A stretch of DNA of 31,703 nt from Hypsibius dujardini (taxonomy: Eukaryota; Tardigrada; Eutardigrada; Parachela; Hypsibiidae): contig LRSR01010552.1 of the NCBI GenBank assembly GCA_001579985.1, positions 1 through 31,703 of the forward strand, read 5' to 3'. The notes beneath the pieces were generated by a model that saw only the letters and a list, made by a program, of their open reading frames with translations, did not search any database and was not told the origin of the DNA. This document shows, in pieces, positions 1 through 8,438 of this stretch. The position numbers and the translations under genes are program-made. The stretch's first letter is position 1. The number at the start of each line of letters is the position of its first letter.

Positions 1-1718
1 TCTATGTCTCTCTGTCTACATTTGCCTGTGTTTGTGCCTGTGTCAGGACCATGTCTGCGCCTTTGCCTCCAGGTTATTACTGTATTCTCTTTTTATGATT
101 CCATACCTGCAAGGTCAACGAATTACAACAGCAACCAACGGCCAATCCTCTTTCACTCTTTCCAAAATAGCTTCAAAAAAGCCCGCCTGCTGTTCAACCT
201 TCAATACTTCACGACTTCCTGCCAGCAGCAGCTACTCTTCGCATATCGCTCTATATCATTTCCCAGTTGTAACCACAAGCACCTGATCACCCCCAAAGAA
301 AGGTCACAACAGCATACACACACACCATCCCTCCAACAGTCACACACCACACGACCACACACAGACAGACAGACAAAAGTGTTGACACATTGGATGTTGT
401 GTTGTGATCCCGCTATCACGCAGTCACAACTAACGATACTAACGAGTCTCTCCTCGCGCTTTGGGTCGTCCCGCACGGAGAGGTCCATGTCACTTGTATG
501 GCAACAACACCAAGAGAGTGTCTCTCCGGGAGCTCATTCGCCTCTCATCTCTCGCTCGACGAGGACATGCCAAAAGAAACTGATCGTACACACACAAACA
601 CAGACACGGTTTGAAAACTGAGTGCTAATTACATCAGATGGCTTGTCATTACATTAATCCACACCGACCGACCGACCGACGGCGACCTCCCCTCGCGACT
701 CTCCACACACACCGAGACACATGACGCGTCCACATGATGCCATCTCTAAAGACGAGGGCGGGCACGGCCAGGGGACTCACACTTTCTCTGCACACACAAC
801 ACACACATATATATGATACACGATCGAGCATTGTGTAGAGCGCGTGAACTTGGGGCGCGGACGATCATATGCTGAAGGGGGAGGGAGGCCGCTAAATGCA
901 AAACGCTCATCCTTAATCGCTGGTGTGGTGTGTGAGGGGACCCCAACAGTCTAGGAAGGGCGGATCGTATGTCGTGTTCCTCGTGCAACGCGACACTCAA
1001 CCCCAAGACGCGCGGGCACCCGGGTCTTCCGGGACCCTTAAATTGGATATCCGGTGGATACACTGTGGGAGGATCTACGTCGGTCATGTCTTGTCTGACG
1101 CTGACGCTTGGCAAGATGAAACGTATGCCGGCATGAGTTGGCGTGGCAAATTGAACTGGACAGGAGACAGACAACACATCCCCGATCGGCATATAGTAGT
1201 GTGGAGCGACTGACTGACTGTTCTACAACGGAATCTTGGGAGAAAAGAGAAGAAGTACGAGTTACTACACTGCAGCAGTGTATTGGTATGTGCAGGCGTT
1301 TAGGCTGAAGTGAAGCGAAAGAGAGATTTGTAGCAAGCGACGGGGAATTAGCCATCGTGCGTTCACTGGCTCACTCGTCTCTGAACTCAAGCAAGTGTTG
1401 CGTCCGTCAACAGTCTTTACGAGTTTTTGAGGGGCTAATTATTAACTCGGCGTCAAGTTTTGGGTTCTGGAAGCAGTGAACCCAGACAGATAATGACGCT
1501 CACGTGGGCAATAATTACAGTTTGAACAATATCATAAGCACATATAAGCAAGATATCCGTGGCCGACTGCTATAGGGACTTCGATAGGCAGGCAGGCAGG
1601 CAAGACACACAAGCACACAGGAAGACAGCTAGATCGGCCATCGGGCAGACAGTTAGACAGGCTGACAGGTAGATAGGTAGACAGGTCGTCAGGCAGATAA
1701 GTAGACAAGCAGACAAGC

Positions 1719-1757
<39 letters not shown>

Positions 1758-2640
1758 CAAACAGGCAGACAGACAGACAAGCAGATAGGTAGAGAAGTAG
1801 GCAGACAGACAGAAAGACATAAAAATTCAACAGTTCTCAGTGTCACCTCCTCTTAATAACAAACCGGCGTGGGTGAACCGTGTCTGGGACCAGTATGTCT
1901 CATAGGAAGTTGGTCATTGGAAAAGTTACACATGCAGAAGAGTATAGAGTCAATAATTTTGAAGTCATCCCACATCTTTTTGGTTTAGATGTGGTGGCTC
2001 CTTAGCCGTTTCAGCGAGCTCAAACAGGAACGCAAAATTTGAACTCTTGTGTGATTGACGGACGCGATCAGAAAACGGTAACCGTTTTACCATAGTCATA
2101 TTGGTTCCATTTCGGGTCTTCGTTCTCAAGCATTGTCAATCTCGAGGTCAACAACTTTCCAGCTCGACTCTGCCACTCCTGCCTGGGCTTTCCACGAGCT
2201 CTCGTGCACCAGCAACAGCATCCACGGGACAGCGTCACTGTTATGATCAAGTACATGCGGACAGCCGGAAAGGAATTGTCGTTTTCCATGTATATGTATG
2301 ACTCCCCACAATTACCTCTCCTGCAAATAGCCTGAGGTAAATATATTCCGGTTCGGCGAAGAAGACTTACTCGTGCATCCGGCAGGGAACGTCAATAACA
2401 AAGTCATGCAAATTTGTGAAAGTCCGTGGACAATTTGTAACTGTGCAACTACTGCTAGGGTACTATCACGATTGACGCGAGAATCATTCATGGCGGGTGT
2501 ACGGCAAATTGAATAACGGGAAGATGTGGAAACATTTTATTTTTTTCGATTTTTTGAGCAAAAATGTGGATTAGGTCAATCAATGTGACGTGCCTTCAGA
2601 CTGCCTGACCAACGCATCACAATATACTGTGAAGGTAAGA
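1..2640. other. Intergenic stretch, no gene supported
   Basis: Both strands were read in all frames. No open stretch shows a recognisable domain, a convincing codon pattern or splice-joined pieces of a known family. The segment holds simple repeats: CTGT-like text near 1-50, a CACA run near 318-365, four tandem CCGA units at 665-681, and the long CAGA tract listed separately. It could contain regulatory DNA or short non-coding exons that cannot be seen from sequence alone. Confidence 0.5.
1589..1825. repeat. (CAGA)n-type microsatellite, impure
   Basis: About 235 bp of CAGA/CAGG/TAGA variants with a purer core near 1720-1755. Open frames across it on the minus strand encode only Leu/Ser/Val/Cys-rich repeat text and are not genes. 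It is one of about eleven such tracts in the window. Confidence 0.9.
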
Positions 2641-2681
2641 CCGTACCATGGCTTGAATCGAATTTGGCGCTTTGGTCGCGG

Positions 2682-2986
2682 GGTGGCGCCACCATAACCG
2701 GCTTTGAGATACTGAGTGCCGGAGGTACCTTCAGCTCGAGCAGGTGGCGCCACGGTGACCGGCGATGAGATACTGAGTGCCGAAGGTACCTTCAGCCCGA
2801 GCAGGTGGCGCCACCATGACCGACGATGAGATACTGAGTGCCGGAGGTACCTTCAGCTCGAGCAGGTGGCGCCACCATGACCGGCGATGAGATACTGAGT
2901 GCCGAAGGTACCTTCAGCCCGAACAGGTGGCGCCACCATGACCGGTTATGAGATACTGAGTGCCGGAGGTACCTTCAACTCAAGCC
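2682..2986. repeat. 61-bp tandem repeat, five copies, alternating A/B types
   Basis: Five units begin at 2682, 2743, 2804, 2865 and 2926, an exact 61-bp period. Each opens with the 12-bp perfect palindrome GGTGGCGCCACC (copy 2 is altered in its second half) and carries GGTACC near its middle. Copies 1, 3 and 5 read GCCGGAGG; copies 2 and 4 read GCCGAAGG with CAGCCCGA further on. The array is therefore really a 122-bp dimer. Since 61 is not a multiple of 3, the open frame running through the array is unlikely to be selected coding sequence. Confidence 0.92.
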
Positions 2987-2989
2987 GGT

Positions 2990-3440
2990 GCGCAATTCGA
3001 GCAGGTGCGAGCTCTTTCAAGATCCGAGATGCCCGACGGATTAATATACTAATGAAGGAGGTGTTCCGAGTCGCAAATCGCAAAATACAAGTAAAGAGAG
3101 ACTGGAGTAACAAGAAGTCAAAGCAGAGAGCGAGAAAGGCACAGACATTTGAGTTGAGTATCATCGCGAAAGACAGAGACATCATCGTCACACAGTACAT
3201 GACTTAATAGATAAAACCAAGGATCGAATGGCTACACATAGACTATGTAGCAGGATAACCGTGGGTGTGATTGAGTTGTCGAACGAAGTTTCAACTCGAA
3301 AATTTATATTGTTGATGATGACCGTTGAATGACAAAAAACCTTTTAGTATGTTCATTCCAAGATAACAAAATCCGTTTGAAAAACTTGTTTAGATTCTCC
3401 ACTCGAGAAAGAAGAACTTATGATCGTTAAAAAAGTTGGT
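2990..3440. other. Non-coding stretch between two minisatellites
   Basis: No supportable gene is seen. A short open frame runs out of the 61-bp array to about 3207, but it has no family resemblance and begins in repeat sequence. Confidence 0.5.
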
Positions 3441-4108
3441 TGGAGTGGAGGAACGAAAAGGTTGACACTGTAGGATTCAGGGAACGAAAAGGGCTGATTT
3501 TAGGAACATGCAAAACCTGATGGTAGAGAATGAAAAGACTTATTATTGGGAACGACCAGTTGATTGCATGTAACAAAAAAACGGATCGTAGGGAGCGAAA
3601 AACATGATTGTAGGGATCAGAATAGCGGACTGCAAGGAACGAAAAAGCTAGTTATTGGGAACGAAATCGCTGATTGTAGGAAAGAAAACTGCTGATTGCA
3701 AGGAACGGCACAGCTAATTATAGGAAACAACATTGCTGACTGTAAGGAACAAAAAGCCTGCTTATAGGGAACAAAAACATGATTGTGTGCAAGAAACGAA
3801 AAAGCTGATTGATTGTAGGGAGCAGCAAAGCTGATTGTAGGGAACAGCAAAGCTGATTGTAGGGAACAGCAAAGCTGATTGTAGGGAACAGCAAAGCTGA
3901 TTGTAGGGAACGACAAAGCTGGTTGTTGGAACGGCAAAGCTGATTTTAGAGAACAGCAAAGCTGGTTGTTGGAACAGCAAAGCTGATTTTAGGGAACGAC
4001 AAAGCTGGTTGTTGGAACAGCAAAGCTGATTTTAGAGAACAGCAAAGCTGGTTGTTGGAACAGCAAAGCTGATTTTAGGGAACGACAAATCTGGTTGTTG
4101 GAACAGTC
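3440..4108. repeat. 22-bp minisatellite with 43- and 86-bp higher-order units
   Basis: The 5' half (about 3440-3825) is a degenerate array of units like GGGAACGAAAAGCTGATT. From about 3835 to 3905 the units are nearly identical 22-mers (GGGAACAGCAAAGCTGATTG plus two bases). From 3906 the array alternates a 22-bp unit ending GGTTGTT with a 21-bp unit ending GATTTTA, a 43-bp pair. Pairs starting GGGAACGAC alternate with pairs starting GAGAACAGC, giving an 86-bp repeat at 3906, 3992 and 4078. Open frames on the minus strand here are repeat translations only. Confidence 0.92.
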
Positions 4109-4257
4109 TGAGAAAAACCACAACAAACCCCCGAACAGACCGAAATGAGGAATTAGTCCGAATTACAATTACTTTGTCAGGTGATTATTATTGAATCGAT
4201 CACATTTTCTCTCTCAACTGAGAAACCTTTTTTTGTCTTGAAGAATTGTCATTACGA

Positions 4258-6730
4258 ATGGAAAAGAATCGGGAAAAAGGGAAAGAGCCCCTTCGACCAT
4301 CCACCACCGGAGGAAGAACGTCCTCATCAGCTGGAAAAAATAACTTTTTCGATGACTCTCATGATGACGATTTCTCGTCATATTTCAATAAGAAGCGATC
4401 TTCCACCAACCCGTTTGGCGATGACGATGAGGAAGGCGACATCTTCTCCACGAAGCAGTCCGCAAGAAGTGGAGGGAAGAACATGGCGTCGTCGTTTGAT
4501 CCTTATGCCACATCATCGCCTTGTGGAATGCCGGAGGAGAAAGTTCTGACTCCACGGGAACTTTATTTGCAGGAAGTGCAGGCCATTCAGGAAAGAACGT
4601 TGGGCACGACGGATCGGTCGTTGAGGCTGATCGACGAGTCGGAAGCGATTGGCGCTGTGGCTGCTCAGGTCAGCGATCAGTTGATTGATCGATTGACTGA
4701 TTCGCTCTCTTCCGAACAGAACGGAATGTTGCTTTGCTTGTTGATTGATTCTTTGATTGAGTTGGGTTTGATTGATTGATTGATTAAGCAATAGGCGCCA
4801 TGACAGAGTCCTTTTCCGAACACGAAGACACGACATACAACTGATCGTGAGATCGTGTGTGAGTCACATCACACCAACGGTTCACGAATTTACGAGCAAA
4901 TCGGCATTTCCTCGTGAAGTTGTGTGCAGGAAATTGCCAGCAACACACGAGCACACATCACACGAATTGTTGTCATTGATCTGTTCGCTTTTTGTTCCAC
5001 AATCGAGCGCCTCGTGTCATGGCGCATATTGCTTATTAACATCTCGTTCGAACAGAACAGAATGTTGCCTTGCTTCCTGATTGATTCATTGATTGAATTG
5101 AGTTTTGACGGGCAGTTTGCCATTACGTTTGCAATCACAAGGGGCACCTGACTGCCACGAGCGAGAAGCAATACTTGCATTAGTACTACTGTACTGCCGC
5201 GATTAAACCGGTCACTTTTTGCACCCGGGCAGCGCATTCGACCTGTGAGAGTGTGTGTGTGTGTGGGGACACACTCAACACAACAGGCGCGTGTGACGGA
5301 GGCGCGGCTAAACTGACTGGTTTAATCGCCGCAGTACAGTACTATATTTTCGCGTTAGACAGGGACAGTTGTACTGGAGTGGAACGTGTGCACCGTACGC
5401 ACACCACAAGCGCCGCGTGGCCGATTAAACGTTCCACAGCTCGTACGCTGTCCCTGTCTAACGCGAAAATACAGTAGTATCTTGTATTCGTATTGCACGT
5501 AATGGAAGATATGTTTACGAATTTAATTTAAAATGAAAACACTGTTTCCGGTATTTTAGATCATATTTGAAATAAAAACACAGTTGATCCAAAACTGTTT
5601 TACAATTAATAATTGAAATTAAGTGAAAAATCATCACGTAACCACGTGATGATTTTTCACTTAATTTCAATTAGACGTCTGATTTTAAGTTAAATTGAAA
5701 ATAATTAAATTGGAAACAAAAACTGTAGTTTGATCTATTTTAATTACTTTTCAAATTGAATCTAAATAAACACTAGTGTACAGCTTTGCTGATGATCAAA
5801 ATGATTTTCAGTAAACTTAACTGAAAAAAAAAAAAAATTATTGTTTATTTTCTGGTATTTTTTGCTGTCTTTTTAGTTTTCGTATGCGTAAATAGCGTAA
5901 ATAATTTGGATGATTCAGAAATGGTTGGGTGTATCGAAACTGGGGAAGTTATAAGTCGGAACTTCCAAGTTTCACCCTAGGTGGCGCTGCTGTCTGTTAC
6001 TATGGCAGGTGGCATCCAACCTGGAACTGGAATTTCCAAGTTTCACCCTAGGTGGCGCTACTGTCTGTTACTATGGCAGGTGGCATCCAACCTGGAACTT
6101 CCGCAGTTTCGATACACCCCCAATCAATGGGTGACTGGTTAAAGGCGAAGGTTCAACGGTATTTGCTTTCCTTCGCAGGAGCTCCTCGCGCAACGCGAAC
6201 AACTCGAAGCCGCGGACCGCAACCTGGACAACATGAACGCCACCCTGGATCAGTCCCAGAAGCACATCAACAGCATCAAAAGCGTCTTTGGCGGCATCAA
6301 GAACTGGTGGACCGCCAAGCCGGCTGCTGCCCCATCCGCCACCGCAGCCTCTCTGTCCCAGTCCGATTCCAGTCGCAATCTCCGTGAGATAGTCGAGAAG
6401 TCATCCAGCTCGGCGACTGCTTCTCCTACGACGCGTTCTTCGCTTGGACCGGAGCGAAACAGCCCCTACCGACTCAGTGGCAACGACGACGGACCTTCCG
6501 GCTCAAAGTCCGCGACGCCACGACAGAACTACGACACCGTGTTGGACGGCAATCTCGATCAGATGTCATTGGGGCTGTCGCGGTTGAAGGGTCTAGCCGA
6601 AGGACTGGGAGGGGAGATTGAGGTGCAGAATAGGCTGCTGGACTCGATGAACGCCAAAACCGAACGGGTCGACATCAAGATCGGCCAACAGCAGAGTCAC
6701 ATGGATAAACTGCTGGGGAAAAAGAAGTGA
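4258..6730 (+). CDS. SNAP29: SNAP29-like Qbc-SNARE (two exons)
   Basis: Exons 4258-4668 and 6179-6730; intron 4669-6178; phase 0 junction; 320 aa. The family supplies the Qb and Qc helices of SNARE bundles in endosomal, autophagosome-lysosome and other fusion events. Seen: an NPF motif at residues 51-53 followed by an acidic run, the EHD-binding arrangement known from SNAP29; a Qb helix at about 102-172 with the zero-layer Gln at Q142, just after the exon junction; the stretch SQKHINSIKSVFGG at about 163-176, typical of SNAP29; a Ser-rich linker; and a Qc helix at about 258-315 with zero-layer Q287 in EIEVQNRLLD. The only cysteine is C89, with no palmitoylated Cys cluster, which argues against SNAP25/23. 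The protein is longer than human SNAP29 (258 aa) through its N-terminus and linker. The start is the first ATG in frame; an upstream non-coding exon is possible. Confidence 0.93.
4783..5037. mobile_element. MITE-like inverted-repeat element in SNAP29 intron
   Basis: The left arm at 4783-4805 and right arm at 5015-5037 are reverse complements at 21 of 23 positions (ATTAAGCAATAGGCGCCATG... against its mirror). The interior has no coding potential but shows weaker mirrored GTGTGATGTG/CACATCACAC text. This fits a non-autonomous DNA element or an old fold-back sequence. No transposase is present. Confidence 0.6.
5181..5344. mobile_element. Fold-back element 1 of a nested pair
   Basis: Arms 5181-5214 and 5314-5344 are reverse complements apart from one 3-bp gap and two mismatches (core GATTAAACC/GGTTTAATC). 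The interior carries a GTGTGTGT run. The right arm overlaps the left arm of the next element by a few bases, suggesting nesting or a compound element. Confidence 0.6.
5342..5474. mobile_element. Fold-back element 2 of a nested pair
   Basis: Arms 5342-5368 and 5448-5474 match as reverse complements at 26 of 27 bases (core TTTTCGCGTTAGACAGGGAC). The inner part continues as a weaker stem (GGAACGT against ACGTTCC). A GATTAAAC motif at about 5422 echoes the arm of the adjacent element, so the two probably derive from one family. Confidence 0.65.
5611..5672. repeat. Perfect 29-bp inverted repeat, 4-base loop
   Basis: 5611-5639 and 5644-5672 are exact reverse complements around a 4-base centre (5640-5643). 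In the pre-mRNA this would be a very stable hairpin with a 29-bp stem. No mismatches are seen, suggesting recent origin or conservation. Confidence 0.9.
5926..6119. mobile_element. MITE-like element with internal 71-bp tandem copy
   Basis: Terminal arms 5927-5950 and 6096-6119 are reverse complements at 23 of 24 bases (outer part GGGTGTATCGAAACTG). Inside, a 71-bp unit starting TTCCAAGTTTCACCCTAGG occurs at 5963 and again at 6034, almost identical. The element ends about 60 bp before the SNAP29 exon 2 acceptor, so it lies where the branch point is expected or just upstream of it. Confidence 0.75.
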
Positions 6731-6911
6731 TTTCGTTTTATTGGCGTCCTTTTTATTTTCGCCAGTTTCCTTTTGTAGTCCGGTGTTCTGCTGGAAGATC
6801 TCTTGATTAAGAATCAGCATAGCTCACTCATTCACCCACGGCAATTATCCTCATAAACTGAAGCGTGCATTCACATTCCTTTGGTAGGGGAAAGAAAATG
6901 GCAAGTCCATG

Positions 6912-6948
6912 TACACACGTGGCAAAAACCTCAGGTCGACCGAATTAA
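6912..6948. mobile_element. Solo arm related to the CACACGTGGC-ended MITEs
   Basis: TACACACGTGGCAAAAACC followed by text ending CCGAATTAA closely resembles the 37-bp arm of the element at 15497-15621. No mirrored partner is visible downstream, so it reads as a truncated or one-sided copy, or as the outer end of a larger compound element with 6981-7171. Confidence 0.6.
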
Positions 6949-6980
6949 ATCCAACTTTTTACCAGCGCCCAGCAAAAAGA

Positions 6981-7171
6981 GGTGATCGGAGTTTGAGCCA
7001 ATTTCGGCCATTTCGTCCAGCTGTTTCTGACATCGCGTGATTCATTGATTTTACATCAGAACACCAACAACTCGAAGTCAATCAATGAATCGACTGACCA
7101 AAGGCTTCGTGGTCAGATGGAGTCTGAAACAGCTGCACGCATTAGCTAAAATGGCTCAAACTCCGACCACC
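6981..7171. mobile_element. MITE-like element with GGAGTTTGAGCCA arms
   Basis: Arms 6981-7004 and 7148-7171 are reverse complements at 22 of 24 bases. Secondary mirrored pairs lie inside (CAGCTGTTTC/GAAACAGCTG and GATTCATTGATT/AATCAATGAATC), giving a nearly continuous fold-back of about 190 bp. The arm is also similar to an inner mirrored repeat of the element at 23726-23994. Confidence 0.7.
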
Positions 7172-7613
7172 CCATCCAACAAGCAATATTATGGATTAAT
7201 TCATAATTAAAATATTCCGAAACTGTATTTTTCCATACGTTTCTGCCGTCCAGTTGGACACATTTGGTATTAACAGTTACAGAATAAAACAAAAAGTCGA
7301 AATAAAAAAACTGGACTGTAAAACTAATCCGTTTTAATTAAATTTAATTGAAAAGTAAAGAACTGAAATTGTCCTCATCTGTTTTCATCTTTTTCCCAAC
7401 TGAATTAAATTTTTATCATGCGTGGTGAAAAAAAAAATCATTCTATTACGTGTCAAATATTGTTTTAATCCGGTTTGCCGAGATTTCTGCTGGAAGACTC
7501 TTTAAGAATCAGTGATCCTCTGAAGTCACATCCACGTCGACCTGGCTTTGGTGGGAAAAGAAAGCTGAACAAGGAAAGTCGTACCACGTTAATAGTCATG
7601 CAAAACAGGAGTA

Positions 7614-7844
7614 CAATCAACGACAAGATTGAGTACACTGGAGGGTTCGGGGTATGAGCAAAAAGGGCGGGGCAGGGGGTGGTCACGTGGTTAAGTACAC
7701 TGGAGGGTTCGGGGTATGGGCAAAAAGGGCGGGGCAGGGGGTGGTCACGTGGTTGATTGTTGGATTATTTGAAAACCCACCCCTGCCCCGCCCCTTTTGC
7801 CCATTCCCCGGATCCTCCAGTGTACTCAATCTTGTCGTTGACTG
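7614..7844. mobile_element. Palindromic element with one duplicated arm
   Basis: Outer arms 7614-7643 and 7815-7844 match as reverse complements at 29 of 30 bases, and mirrored similarity continues inward through a G-rich block (GGGCGGGGCAGGGGG) to about 70 bp per arm. The left arm has an extra 61-bp copy (7632-7692 and 7694-7754, one mismatch), so the structure is arm-arm-mirror. The G-rich blocks have several G runs and could in principle form quadruplexes. No protein is encoded. Confidence 0.75.
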
Positions 7845-7971
7845 TAAATGCAATTTTGTACAGAATATATATGCCAACGGGATAAGAAACGCGTAGGCGG
7901 AATCGCAGAAAACGCGGTCACGGTAGGAAGATAAGATCATCGGTCAGTCAGTCAAGATCATCGACACCACG

Positions 7972-8392
7972 CTAAGCCAGCGACTGTTCGGGGACACTGT
8001 TCAGCTGAGAAGTCAAATGTAAAATACGCGACGAAAGGTAGGAATTGCGTCGCTTCAAAAACAGTATCTCGTCGGCCTGCTTCTCCAGCAGGTCCTCTTT
8101 GAAGTTTCCATCCCTGAGAGAATGCGAAGCATCAATTTGTGAGTACACCGATTTTTCACAGACTACTGAATACACACAAGCACCTACAGCCAGGCCAACA
8201 GACTGACAGGCAGACAGACAAACACAGACAGACAAGCACCCACAGAGACCGTCAGACAGACGTCGGATAGACAGGCAGACAGACAAATTGGCAGACAACC
8301 ACCTAAAAAGACCCTCAGATAGACATTGGGTATACAGACAGACATAAATACAAAAAAAGCCAGACAGGCAGGCAGGCGGGCAGGCAGACAGG

Positions 8393-8438
<46 letters not shown>

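Larger units (their letters stand above)
6731..7971. other. Intergenic region with mobile-element remnants
   Basis: Between convergent SNAP29 and TMEM192. No gene is supported. It contains three inverted-repeat features listed separately (6912, 6981 and 7614) and an AT-rich segment at about 7190-7460. 3' UTRs of both flanking genes must lie here, but no clear AATAAA is close to either stop codon. Confidence 0.6.

Noticed and set aside
746-1192. 148-codon minus-strand frame
   Set aside because: No domain, no codon bias that stands out, no exon partners.
1532-1846. Long open frames rich in Leu, Ser, Val and Cys across CAGA tracts (also at 7972-8570, 24503-24982 and 26971-27806)
   Set aside because: They are translations of tetranucleotide repeats; all frames and both strands stay open because CAGA/CTGT repeats lack stop codons. 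Only the parts that overlap the spliced exons are genes.
2899-3207. Plus-strand open frame of about 100 codons after the 61-bp array
   Set aside because: It begins within the repeat, has no family resemblance and no splice partners.
3617-3980. Minus-strand frames reading PTISFAVPYNQ-type repeats
   Set aside because: They follow the 22-bp minisatellite; the period is not a multiple of 3, and the apparent protein repeat reflects DNA repeat structure only.
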